NCBI GenBank assembly: GCA_964618455.1
Contig: CAZUAQ010000091.1
Location: forward strand, 1 to 13,416
Direction: 5' to 3'
Length of the DNA: 13,416 nt
Origin: CAZUAQ01 sp964618455
GTDB taxonomy: Bacteria; Planctomycetota; Phycisphaerae; UBA1845; PWPN01
Made by a program: the position numbers and the translations under genes. The notes beneath the pieces were generated by a model. That model ran no database searches and was not told the origin of the DNA. It saw only the letters and a list, made by a program, of their open reading frames with translations. Shown one piece after another: positions 6,529 through 13,416 of this stretch (positions are counted from its first letter, which is position 1; each line of letters opens with the position of its first letter).

Positions 6529-7320
6529 ATGAACACCGAAATTCGCGACATGACGACACTGGGCGTGGTTTCGTTCCTGAACTCCCGCCCGCTGATCGAC
6601 GGGCTCGACTGCGACGCGGGCATCAGCCTGCACTACGCCGTGCCCTCGGCGCTGCCCGGCATGCTCCGCGCGGGGCAGGTCGACGCCGCCCTGGTGCCGG
6701 TGATCGACTGGGCCCGGGCCGGTGGGGCGTGGGACCGCGTGTCCGATGCCTGCATCGGCTGCGACGGCGAAACCCTGACCGTTCGCGTCTTCTCGCGCGT
6801 CCCGCCGGAGGAGATGACGACGCTCTACGTCGATCCCGACTCGCACACGTCGGTCGGCCTCGCGCAGATTCTCTGGACGTACTACTACGAGCGGCGGTTG
6901 AAACTGGTGCCCCTGCACGCCCTCGAAAGCTGGGACGCTTGCGAGTCCGTGCTGCTGATCGGCGACAAGGTGGTCAATGCGCCGCTGGCGGGGTTCTCCC
7001 ATGAGATTGATCTCGGCGGCGCGTGGAAGGCATGGCAGGGCTTGCCCTTCGTGTTCGCGGTGTGGGCCGCCCCGACGGGCAGGGATCATGCAGCGCTGGC
7101 AGCGACGCTGAGCGTGGCGCGGGATCGCGGTGTGGCCCGGGCGAGCGAAATCGCCCAGGGGCTCGCCCCGGCGCTGGGCTGGCCGGTGGATCTCGCCACG
7201 CAGTACATGACCGAGTACCTGCGCTATACGATCACTCCGCTGGCGGCGGAGGGCATGCACAAGTACTTCGAACTGGCGGCGGCGGAGGGCATCATCCCTG
7301 ATGCGGGAGTGTTGACATGA
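6529..7320 (+). CDS. mqnA: Chorismate dehydratase MqnA
   Basis: First enzyme of the futalosine pathway to menaquinone: it removes water from chorismate to give 3-[(1-carboxyvinyl)oxy]benzoate in the cytoplasm. The 263-aa protein carries the family N-terminus VVSFLNSRPL (13-22), then LPGMLRAGQVDAALVPVIDW (42-61), and the two-lobed, periplasmic-binding-protein-like layout of MqnA with VLLIGDKVVNAP in the middle and a C-terminal helix near YLRYTITPLAAEGMHKYF. Its ATGA overlap with mqnC (7317-7320) confirms the assignment. The start at 6529 lacks a Shine-Dalgarno but lies eight bases after a TATAAT; ATG at 6550 is an alternative that would still keep the whole domain. The other pathway genes (mqnB, mqnD, mqnE or equivalents) are not in this window. 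Confidence 0.93.
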   Translation: MNTEIRDMTTLGVVSFLNSRPLIDGLDCDAGISLHYAVPSALPGMLRAGQVDAALVPVIDWARAGGAWDRVSDACIGCDGETLTVRVFSRVPPEEMTTLYVDPDSHTSVGLAQILWTYYYERRLKLVPLHALESWDACESVLLIGDKVVNAPLAGFSHEIDLGGAWKAWQGLPFVFAVWAAPTGRDHAALAATLSVARDRGVARASEIAQGLAPALGWPVDLATQYMTEYLRYTITPLAAEGMHKYFELAAAEGIIPDAGVLT

Positions 7321-8474
7321 GCACACTATCCACGACGAAGACGCACACACCAACACCGCAGGCAACACGTTCTCGTTTGTCGCCGGAAGAGGCGCTCGCG
7401 CTCTACCGGGACGCTTCGATTCACGAACTGGGCCGGCAGGCGTTCGCCGTTACACAGAAGCTGCACCCCGAGGACACGCGCACCTACGTCGTCGACCGCA
7501 ACATCAACTACGCCAACTGGTGCACCGCCAAGTGCATTTTCTGCAACTTCAAGGCTGATCCGCCGGGCATGAACAGCTCGCGCCCGGAACTGCCGGAAGG
7601 CTATACACTCAGCTTCGACGAGATCGGCGAGAAGATCCAGGAACTCATCGACATCGGCGGCACGCAGGTGCTCATGCAGGGCGGGCTCGTGCCGCCGGAA
7701 CTGCTCGGCTTCGACTGGTACCTCGACCTGCTGCGCTTCATCAAGACCAACTTCCCGGGCATTCATACGCACGCCTTCAGTCCGCCGGAAATCTTCGCGT
7801 TTCACCAGGTCTTCGACATGCCCATTCGCGACGTGCTGCTGCGGCTGCAGGAGGCTGGGCTGGACACGATCCCGGGTGGCGGCGCGGAGATCCTCTCGGA
7901 CCGCGTCCGCGACATCATCGGCCGGGGCAAGACGCGCACCGACGAGTACCTCGAGGTCATGCGGCAGGCGCACCTCGTCGGCATGAAGACGTCGATCACC
8001 ATGATGTTCGGCCACATCGAAACGCTCGAGGAGCGCATCGCGCATCTCCGACTCATCCGCGACCTGCAGGACGAAACCGGCGGCTTCACCGCCTTCATCT
8101 GCTGGACCTTCCAGCCGGAGCACACGCCGCTCGGCCGCTATCCCCAGCGCGACCCGGGCTGCACCGATCCGCCCGACGGCAAGCACCTCGTCCTCGCCGA
8201 CGCGGATGAATATCTCCGCACGCTGGCGTTGGCCCGCGTCTTCCTCGACAACGTCCCCAACATCCAATCGAGCTGGGTCACGCAGGGACCGAAGATCGGT
8301 CAGTTGGCATTGTTCTTCGGGGCGAACGACATGGGCTCGGTCATGATGGAAGAGAACGTCGTCTCCGCCGCCGGGACCACCTACCGCCTCGACGAGCAGG
8401 AGATCCGCCGGCTCATCACCGACGCCGGATGGACCCCGCAGAAACGCAACTGCTACTACGAACCGATCGCGTAG
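7317..8474 (+). CDS. mqnC: Cyclic dehypoxanthine futalosine synthase MqnC (radical SAM)
   Basis: Radical SAM enzyme of 385 aa that cyclises dehypoxanthine futalosine in menaquinone synthesis. The [4Fe-4S] motif is CTAKCIFC (Cys69, Cys73, Cys76) inside VDRNINYANWCTAKCIFCNF. Further landmarks are QGGLVPPELLG (121-131), HAFSPPEI (152-159), GLDTIPGGGAEIL (181-193), MMFGHIET (229-236) and GGFTAFICWTFQPEHT (255-270). HAFSPPEI and the WTFQP stretch point to MqnC and not the related aminofutalosine synthase MqnE, which shares the GGGAEI and GHIET motifs. The first ~20 residues are Thr/Pro-rich and poorly conserved, and the domain starts near LSPEEALALY. The ATG overlaps the mqnA stop by four bases, so the two are translationally coupled. 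Confidence 0.95.
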   Translation: MSTLSTTKTHTPTPQATRSRLSPEEALALYRDASIHELGRQAFAVTQKLHPEDTRTYVVDRNINYANWCTAKCIFCNFKADPPGMNSSRPELPEGYTLSFDEIGEKIQELIDIGGTQVLMQGGLVPPELLGFDWYLDLLRFIKTNFPGIHTHAFSPPEIFAFHQVFDMPIRDVLLRLQEAGLDTIPGGGAEILSDRVRDIIGRGKTRTDEYLEVMRQAHLVGMKTSITMMFGHIETLEERIAHLRLIRDLQDETGGFTAFICWTFQPEHTPLGRYPQRDPGCTDPPDGKHLVLADADEYLRTLALARVFLDNVPNIQSSWVTQGPKIGQLALFFGANDMGSVMMEENVVSAAGTTYRLDEQEIRRLITDAGWTPQKRNCYYEPIA

Positions 8475-8688
8475 CTGAATTCGCATGGCCCCCGTGATTG
8501 CAGAGTGTGACTCACCCATCGAATCAATGTTCGAGGTGGATCGCGATTGAAGACACTGAAGCTGATCTCAGCCAATCATTCCGGTTGTCTACCTCGCCTT
8601 TTATGGCGACGTACTTCGGTATCCCGCTGTGCAGATCTGCTTTCGGACCATTGATGTACCGACTCGGTTGGAGATATGTCCCGTCCCC
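8475..8688 (+). other. Intergenic region after mqnC
   Basis: 214 bases, visibly lower in GC than the flanking genes. No convincing terminator for mqnC or promoter for the next gene is visible. The only symmetrical element is a ten-base palindrome GCAGATCTGC at 8631-8640, which may be chance. GGAG at 8670-8673 lies 15 bases before the chosen start of the next gene, too far for a good ribosome site. Confidence 0.4.
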
Positions 8689-9720
8689 ATGACAACGTGC
8701 GTGTATTACTTTCGAACTTCTGCAAGGATTAATACGCCACTCGTGCTGGGTTTCATGGGGTTGTACTTTTTAGGGCTCGGCGGGTTGATGGCTGTTCTTG
8801 ATAATGCGCTCTCGGCGCTGGCGTCGTGGCCTGCTGTCATCATGCTCATCTTCATCTGTGGTGTGTTGGGCTGGTGTTTCCGCATCGGGTTTCGCAAGCA
8901 GATGGAGACGCTTCAATGGAACGCGCGCCGGGTCACGCGAATCGACGCATTGATGGCCCGTCCAGGTGCGGCGGTGCGATTCCCGCATCGTGTAGTGGAA
9001 CGCCACAAGCGTAGCCGGAAGCTGTTCCGGCAAAACAAGCCCATTGATCCCCTCTACAAAACGCTACCCGTCGGGTCAGTGGTACGCGAGAACGGGCCGC
9101 CGCCAGTCGAACTGCCGCCCCCTGCGATCAGCGACGTACCGTTCGAGCCGGTCGCGATCAACGACGAGGAGCAGCTTCGAATCCTGCTGCACATGGGGTA
9201 CGGCGCAACGATGCCCGATCCTCTGCTGCCGGAGATGCAGCGGGCATGGAAGCAGAAGACGTCGCGCGTCGTCGCCTTCTTCAGAGCTCGACGACGTTTC
9301 TTCTTTCGTCTGGGAATCGGGGCGGCGGCAGTCGTGATCGTGGGTTTCGTTCCCTACCAAGCGTTGATGGACGTGATGCGGGGTAACGTCTGGGCGGCGC
9401 TTAGGCCGCTGATATACGCCTTTCCCATCTACGTCGGCATCAAGTACATGCTCTATCCGACCACGACGTGGCTGATGCCGGGCACGCTTGTGCAGCACGT
9501 CCGCCCGCTTTTCAGCGGTAAGGAAGAGATCCGCATCCATCGTTTTGACGCCATCACGGTGTCGATTCTCCCCTTGGCGTTGCAGGTGCACGACCGCGAA
9601 GGAAAACGCGCACACATCATGATGAGCCTGGTGCAATCCCATGCCACGCTGTGCGCGATGTTCAGTCAAGCACCTTGGCCGACCGACGAGGAGATCCATG
9701 AGTTTCTCGAAGGTCGATAG
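8689..9720 (+). CDS. Four-helix membrane protein of unknown function
   Basis: Protein of 343 aa counted from the ATG at 8689 (an upstream in-frame ATG at 8629 would add 20 unlikely residues). Two hydrophobic helices near the N-terminus (about 17-37 and 47-64) form a hairpin. A long cytoplasmic-looking, basic and Pro-rich segment follows (70-200, with RRVTRIDALMARPG and VVERHKRSRKLF), then two more helices (about 207-224 and 238-256). The C-terminal ~85 residues (SGKEEIRIHRFDAITVSILP onward, ending DEEIHEFLEGR) alternate like a small beta-rich domain, perhaps PH-like, but this is only an impression. I do not recognise the family. It lies on the same strand as mqnA-mqnC but 214 bases after them, so it is probably a separate unit. 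Nothing in the context suggests a job in menaquinone synthesis. Confidence 0.75.
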   Translation: MTTCVYYFRTSARINTPLVLGFMGLYFLGLGGLMAVLDNALSALASWPAVIMLIFICGVLGWCFRIGFRKQMETLQWNARRVTRIDALMARPGAAVRFPHRVVERHKRSRKLFRQNKPIDPLYKTLPVGSVVRENGPPPVELPPPAISDVPFEPVAINDEEQLRILLHMGYGATMPDPLLPEMQRAWKQKTSRVVAFFRARRRFFFRLGIGAAAVVIVGFVPYQALMDVMRGNVWAALRPLIYAFPIYVGIKYMLYPTTTWLMPGTLVQHVRPLFSGKEEIRIHRFDAITVSILPLALQVHDREGKRAHIMMSLVQSHATLCAMFSQAPWPTDEEIHEFLEGR

Positions 9721-10058
9721 CGGCATGCGCGGGCGAAAGAGGTGTCGACAGGATGGACCAGATGAACAGGCCCGGCTCCGATCCCGTTCCTCCTGTTTAT
9801 TGTTTCACCTTCATATCCTCCGTGGCGGCTCTTCTCCTTGCCCGGAAAGAAGGCACCACAAGAAGCTCAATAAACACAGAGAAAGTCATCAGCGTGAGTC
9901 GAATAGCGTATGTCACACCCAGGCTGAGAAGATGAAGTTGCGACCTGCGCGGGTACAGCCGCTTCGACATCCTCTCGTCATCCGGAATTCCACATTCCTG
10001 CTGGCTGCCGATCATGGCCAATTTGAGCCACTCAACCTTCAGCCGAAACATCTCAAGA
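9721..10058. other. Lower-GC intergenic stretch
   Basis: 338 bases between the membrane protein and the porin, both ending here (convergent). GC content is lower than in the flanking genes and no confident gene is present. TTGAG-CCA-CTCAA (10023-10035) is a perfect five-base-stem dyad without a U tract, so it is weak as a terminator. One doubtful small frame on the minus strand is listed separately. Confidence 0.5.
9797..10051 (-). CDS. Doubtful small membrane protein downstream of the porin
   Basis: Possible 84-aa protein starting seven bases after the porin stop codon. An alternative start at 9970 would give 57 aa. The second half has a plausible single membrane helix with basic flanks: LSLGVTYAIRLTLMTFSVFI and then ELLVVPSFRARRRA. 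Arguments for it are the tight spacing and the positive-inside pattern. Arguments against it are the lack of a well-placed Shine-Dalgarno, the lower GC content unlike the neighbours, and the unremarkable first 40 residues. No family is recognised; it may simply be an open stretch of non-coding DNA. Confidence 0.25.
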   Translation of the reverse strand: MFRLKVEWLKLAMIGSQQECGIPDDERMSKRLYPRRSQLHLLSLGVTYAIRLTLMTFSVFIELLVVPSFRARRRAATEDMKVKQ

Positions 10059-11474
10059 CTACAGGTTCATGTGCATCCGAATGCCGTACACCACGGACAC
10101 ATCGTTCAGATCGTGGCCCCCGGGATTCATGATCACCTGCACGTCCGGGCTCACGTGCAGCCACGGCGTGATCTCGATGTTGTAGTACACCTCGACGCCC
10201 TGCTCCGAGTGAAAGATCGACGGCAGGTTGTTGCTCAGATCGATGTAGTAGTATCCGACGCCGAAGGTGTCGCGGTCGCGCTCCGGCACGACGCCCGTCC
10301 CTCCCACGCCGATGCTGTAATAATGCGCGATCGGATTGACGTCCTGCCGCGCCCACGAGAACCGCCCGAACACGCCCACGCCCTGTGAAGGATCATCCTG
10401 CTCCTGCCACAGGTACTGGTCGAAGTTGTAGTAGACCATGATGTTGTCGCCGGCTTCGTCGAAGTCCGCCAGCAGGTTCACGACCTTGTTGGCCAGGTCC
10501 GGACCGAGCAGACCGATGACCAGGTCCGAGGTCTGCCGGAACGGTGTGGGCGGCGCGATCTTCTCAAAGTCCTTGGAACTCCACACGAATCCGACGCGTT
10601 GATGGCCCGGCAATCCGAACGGTTCAACGGCGAACGACCACTCGTGGATGACTGTCGTGTTCGTGTCGCCGTGCATGGCGGTCTCGAACCCGGTGGTCTT
10701 CGCGCGGCCGTCCGTATCCGCCACAGCGGTCAACACCGATAGCCAATCGGTCGGGTTCAACACCACGCTCGCCCCCAGCGTCGTGTACGGCAGGAACGAC
10801 GGGATCGGCAGATTGTTGCGCAGACCGGTGCCCATGAACTGCGTGCGCTCATCATTGGCGAACACATTCCGGTCGAACGCGCGAGCGCCGAACAGCTTTC
10901 CGGCGATGAACACCGCCTTGCCTTCGAACAGCACCTGCTGAAAGAACCACTCGCTCAGCAGCATGCGCCCACCTTCATCGAGTCCGAACCCGGCTTCCGC
11001 CGATCCCGGCTTGGCGGCATCGAAGTTGATCGGCAACAGCGAGCCGACCTTCTCATTCACGCCGCCGCCCCAGACGGGCTCGCCGACGATCACGAATGAA
11101 CCCCCCGGCCACAATCCCAACTTGCCCGTATCCAAAGTCAGCGTCAGGTCGGCTGAACCGGAGAGTCGCGCGCCGTTGTCGGTCTGGCGTCCGCCGTGCG
11201 CGTTGTGCTGAAAGATCTGCGTGTAATCGATGGCAAACGTGATCCCGTGTTCGGCCAGTTCCGAACGGGCTCCTCCCCAGTCTCCCGTGAGAGTATTGCG
11301 TTCCCAGAAAGAGTCACTGTCAACCGGCGCCGGTGCCGCCACTTCTTCGGGGTCGGGCACCGCCAAGTCAGGAGTTGACCTTTCCTGCTCATCGGCCGGC
11401 ACTGCCTCCTGAGCACGCAAGCCCGCCGTACACGCCAACAGTACTATCCACACCAGACCGTCTCGCCATTGCAT
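10059..11474 (-). CDS. OprB-family carbohydrate-selective porin
   Basis: Outer-membrane beta-barrel of 471 aa, likely letting sugars or other small solutes into the periplasm. A Sec signal peptide (residues 1-21, cleavage after LRA) is followed by a Pro/Ala/Glu-rich linker (~22-55). The family's entry motif is LTGDWGGARSELAEHGI (62-78), followed by ITFAIDYTQIFQHNAHGG. The rest is a series of amphipathic strands, including FVIVGEPVWGGGVNEKVG, a GVGVFGRFSWA segment and the typical OprB end VEVYYNIEITPWLHVSPDVQVI with NPGG. The last residue is Leu, not the common terminal Phe. The ATG at 11474 has a GGAGG site at 11485-11481 with six-base spacing. The substrate is not determined. It is transcribed divergently from trpB. 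Confidence 0.9.
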   Translation of the reverse strand: MQWRDGLVWIVLLACTAGLRAQEAVPADEQERSTPDLAVPDPEEVAAPAPVDSDSFWERNTLTGDWGGARSELAEHGITFAIDYTQIFQHNAHGGRQTDNGARLSGSADLTLTLDTGKLGLWPGGSFVIVGEPVWGGGVNEKVGSLLPINFDAAKPGSAEAGFGLDEGGRMLLSEWFFQQVLFEGKAVFIAGKLFGARAFDRNVFANDERTQFMGTGLRNNLPIPSFLPYTTLGASVVLNPTDWLSVLTAVADTDGRAKTTGFETAMHGDTNTTVIHEWSFAVEPFGLPGHQRVGFVWSSKDFEKIAPPTPFRQTSDLVIGLLGPDLANKVVNLLADFDEAGDNIMVYYNFDQYLWQEQDDPSQGVGVFGRFSWARQDVNPIAHYYSIGVGGTGVVPERDRDTFGVGYYYIDLSNNLPSIFHSEQGVEVYYNIEITPWLHVSPDVQVIMNPGGHDLNDVSVVYGIRMHMNL

Positions 11475-11825
11475 GTCGAACCTCCACCGGATGAGATGTG
11501 ATGCCGTTGGATCCGCTTTCCACGGCGGTGATTATCCTGACCCCATCGAGGACAAATATCAATAACGATACCTGTTGACCTGATTAATAAGTTTCAAGCG
11601 AACCCCACTCACCACACGCGCAAAGAGAACGTAAATGCATATTTTAAATGCCTTTATGGTCGATACGCCGACGGACTTCCTCTCGATTACCGGCGGCGAA
11701 AAGTGCAGGATCCATTGATTCAAGTCCGCGCCGTTGCTACATTGCCGATAGCCGATCGCATCTCGCGGAGGAGCATCGGCAAGGCGATTCGCAACCCCTG
11801 AAATAACCCCGGTCGAGGACGTTCC
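11475..11825. other. Divergent intergenic region between porin and trpB
   Basis: 351 bases that should carry the promoters of both genes. The part from about 11548 to 11665 is AT-rich and includes a small dyad TATC-AATAAC-GATA (11557-11570) and GCATATTTTAAATGC (11637-11651). I could not find a -35/-10 pair with good spacing on either strand; GATAAT on the minus strand and TTGACC at 11574-11579 on the plus strand are isolated boxes. The trpB-proximal part is GC-rich and contains an inverted repeat described separately. Confidence 0.5.
11742..11782 (+). promoter_or_regulatory. Inverted repeat in the trpB leader
   Basis: TTGCCGAT (11742-11749) and ATCGGCAA (11775-11782) are perfectly complementary. 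With a one-base bulge, two more pairs (GC 11751-11752 with GC 11773-11774) extend the stem to about ten pairs. The loop contains a short CGC/GCG hairpin and the purine run GGAGGAG (11767-11773). A competing pairing exists between ATCGC (11755-11759) and GCGAT (11784-11788). It lies 43 bases before the trpB ATG. It could be an operator or an mRNA fold; no Trp-rich leader peptide or U tract supports classical attenuation. Confidence 0.35.
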
Positions 11826-13171
11826 ATGGACATCAAGATTCAACTGGACGAGAAGGACATCCCCCGGCAGTGGTACAACCTGGCCGCCGACCTGCCCACA
11901 CCGATGCAGCCGCACCTCGGCCCGGATTGCCAACCGATCAGCCCGGACCTCCTGGCGCCGGTCTTCCCGATGAACCTCATCGAGCAGGAGGTCAGCACGG
12001 AGCGCTGGATCGACATCCCCGAGGAAATACTCGACATTCTGTACCGCTGGCGGCCCGCGCCACTCTACCGCGCCAGGTATCTCGAAGAAGCGCTCGATAC
12101 CCCCGNNNNNNNNNNAACACCGCCGTCGCCCAGGCCTGGTACAATAAACAGTTCGGCATTGAACGGCTCACCACCGAAACCGGCGCGGGCCAGTGGGGCA
12201 GCGCGTTGAGCTTCGCCTGTTCGCTCATCGGGCTCGAGTGCAAGGTCTACATGGTCCGGATCAGCTTCGACCAGAAGCCCTTCCGCCGCCTGATGATGGA
12301 GACCTGGGGCGGCAAGTGCGTCCCCAGCCCGAGCACCGAGACGCAGGCGGGCCGCGCCGTGCTCGAGGAAGATCCCGACACACCGGGCAGCCTCGGCATT
12401 GCCATCAGCGAAGCGATCGAGGCGGCGGTCTCCGACAAGACCGGCAAGACGCGTTACACCCTCGGCAGCGTGCTCAATCACGTCATGCTCCACCAGACGA
12501 TCATCGGCCTGGAGGCCAAGAAGCAACTCGCCAAGGTGGGCGAGAAGAAGGTGGACGTGGTGATCGGATGCGCGGGCGGAGGAAGCAACTTCGCCGGGCT
12601 GGCGTTCCCCTTCGTGGCGGACAAAATCGCCGGAGCCGACATCCGCATTATTCCGACCGAGCCGTCAAGCTGTCCGACGCTCACGCGCGGGCCCTATGCC
12701 TACGACTTCGGCGACACGGCAGGCATGACGCCGCTCATGCCCATGCACACGCTCGGACACAAGTTCGTTCCCCCGCCCATCCACGCCGGCGGACTGCGTT
12801 ATCACGGTATAGCCCCGCTGATCAGCCAGGCGACGGTGGAAGGCCTGCTCGAACCGATGGCCATCGATCAGCTCGAGTGCTATGAGTCCGCTATCCAGTT
12901 CGCCCGCACGGAAGGCTGGATCTCCGCGCCGGAGACGAGCCACGCGCTCGCCGCCGTCGTCCGGGAAGCGAAGCGGGCCAAGGAGGAAGGCAAGGAGAAG
13001 ACCATCCTTTTCTGCTGGAGCGGTCACGGATTGATGGATCTCGTCGGGTACGAGAAATACCTCACCGGCCAACTGGACAATTACCCCTTGCCGGAGGAAC
13101 TCCTGGTCCGCTCGCTGCACTCGATCGAGAATCTGCCGCGACCCGAGGCGGTCAAGACCGGCAAGTGGTAA
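11826..13171 (+). CDS. trpB: Tryptophan synthase beta chain, TrpB2 type, interrupted by an assembly gap
   Basis: PLP enzyme that joins indole and serine to make tryptophan; TrpB2 is the long variant with an N-terminal extension. The part before the gap (codons from 11826 to 12104) shows the TrpB2 N-terminus: ELIEQEVSTERW-like LIEQEVSTERWIDIPEEI and RPAPLYRARYLEEALDTP. After the gap, in a different frame, come NTAVAQAWYNKQ, ETGAGQWGSA (from 12176), KVYMVRISFDQKPFRR and the phosphate-binding GCAGGGSN (12566-12589), ending GHGLMDLVGYEKYL and a TAA at 13169-13171. The segment ending in SHK, with the PLP lysine, falls in the ten-N gap, so the frame change is an artefact and not a mutation. If about 53 bases are missing, the protein is ~462 aa, a normal length. 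The start has GAGGA at 11815-11819, six bases before the ATG. trpA is not adjacent, as is common for TrpB2. Confidence 0.92.
12106..12115. other. Assembly gap (10 N)
   Basis: Ten Ns inside trpB. The codon phase is 0 at 12105 on the left and 0 at 12116 on the right, so a true gap length of 2 modulo 3 is needed to keep the frame; ten is not such a number. Comparison with the remembered TrpB2 sequence pattern suggests that about 18 residues (around 53 bases) are missing. Confidence 0.95.
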
Positions 13172-13199
13172 ACGACCTACATGGCGACACGCTGCACCA

Positions 13200-13229
13200 T
13201 TGGATACACATCCGACGCGGCTCTATAAT
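13200..13229 (+). promoter_or_regulatory. Putative promoter of the small zinc-ribbon-like gene
   Basis: TTGGAT (13200-13205), an 18-base spacer and a perfect TATAAT (13224-13229), placed about 50 bases before the ATG at 13278. The -35 match is only 3/6 but the -10 box is exact, and the distance leaves room for a leader with a normal Shine-Dalgarno. Confidence 0.5.
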
Positions 13230-13277
13230 GCGACGCGGTATGGAGCGATTCCCCGGTCTTCGCGTGAGGTGTATACG

Positions 13278-13416
13278 ATGCAAGTGCGATTCAGTTGCCC
13301 CGCCTGCGACGGCACCCATGTGGCCGACATCCCCGAAACGACGATCCACATGACCTGCGGCACCACCCACAAGACGCTCAAGCTCCGCCTCACCCCCGGC
13401 GGTGACGTCAAGTCCG
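13278..13416 (+). CDS. Start of a small zinc-ribbon-like protein (runs off the window)
   Basis: First 46 codons of a protein that continues past the right edge. The N-terminus MQVRFSCPACDGTHVADIP holds a CPxC knuckle (Cys7, Cys10), and MTCGTTHK adds Cys27 with His31 as a possible fourth ligand, which would suit a zinc-ribbon-like fold. The ATG has GAGG at 13266-13269 with eight-base spacing, and a TATAAT promoter lies upstream. An overlapping frame from the ATG at 13240 closes at 13353 and is less likely. The complete function cannot be judged from 46 residues. Confidence 0.65.
   Translation, partial: MQVRFSCPACDGTHVADIPETTIHMTCGTTHKTLKLRLTPGGDVKS

Noticed and set aside
7326..8519. A 397-codon open frame antisense to mqnC
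   Set aside because: It mirrors the MqnC codon pattern and shows no motif of its own; MqnC is unambiguous.
8498..8692. A 64-codon frame after mqnC
   Set aside because: There is no ribosome site and no motif, and it overlaps the start of the membrane protein gene in another frame.
10023..10035. TTGAG-CCA-CTCAA dyad downstream of the porin as a terminator
   Set aside because: It has a five-pair stem of low stability and no run of U residues on the relevant strand.
11635..11718. A 27-codon open frame that might be a leader peptide for trpB
   Set aside because: It contains no Trp codon, has only a weak AGAG site and is followed by no terminator-like hairpin with a U tract, so Trp attenuation is not supported.
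11559..11933. A 124-codon minus-strand frame across the porin-trpB intergenic region
   Set aside because: It starts inside trpB, its translation has no recognisable domain, and it would occupy the region that must hold both promoters.

Overview
The window is high-GC DNA, roughly 60-65 % G+C by eye, from a Gram-negative bacterium. It encodes an OprB-type outer-membrane porin with a signal peptide, a lipoprotein, and two enzymes of the futalosine route to menaquinone (MqnA, MqnC). This mix, together with a TrpB2-type tryptophan synthase and several unrecognised membrane-anchored proteins, fits Planctomycetota (perhaps Phycisphaerae). That placement is an inference from gene content and not a phylogenetic result. 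A run of ten Ns inside trpB and a single-base frameshift in a toxin gene point to a draft or metagenome-derived assembly.

Layout. 24-711 (+): a two-gene type II toxin-antitoxin module whose PIN-domain toxin is frameshifted near its 3' end. 793-6386 (-): a long leftward block. Read in its own direction it holds a lipoprotein, a DUF971 zinc protein, a three-gene ABC-2 transporter (ATPase plus two permeases), a small membrane-anchored protein and a membrane-anchored purple-acid-phosphatase-like phosphoesterase. 6529-8474 (+): mqnA-mqnC with a 4-base overlap, divergent from the lipoprotein gene. 8689-9720 (+): a four-helix membrane protein I do not recognise. 9721-10058: a lower-GC stretch holding at most one doubtful small gene. 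10059-11474 (-): an OprB-family porin. 11475-11825: a 351-base divergent intergenic region with an AT-rich half and a dyad before trpB. 11826-13171 (+): trpB (TrpB2 type), interrupted by the N run where the PLP lysine should be. 13278 to the right edge (+): the start of a small protein with zinc-ribbon-like cysteines.

How the genes work together. MqnA and MqnC catalyse the first step and the cyclisation step of futalosine-dependent menaquinone synthesis and are translationally coupled. The ATPase and two permeases form one ABC-2 exporter of unknown substrate, with a 4-base overlap and a 9-base gap between cistrons. The lipoprotein and DUF971 genes sit 11 bases apart, just upstream of that exporter.

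The most interesting observations are the promoter geometry of the divergent lipoprotein/mqnA pair, where both -10 boxes lie 7-8 bases before an ATG and suggest leaderless transcripts; the repairable frameshift in the PIN toxin; the missing active-site segment of trpB; the dyad in the trpB leader; and the unrecognised membrane protein after mqnC. I found no CRISPR array, tRNA, rRNA, insertion sequence or convincing new multi-gene defence system.
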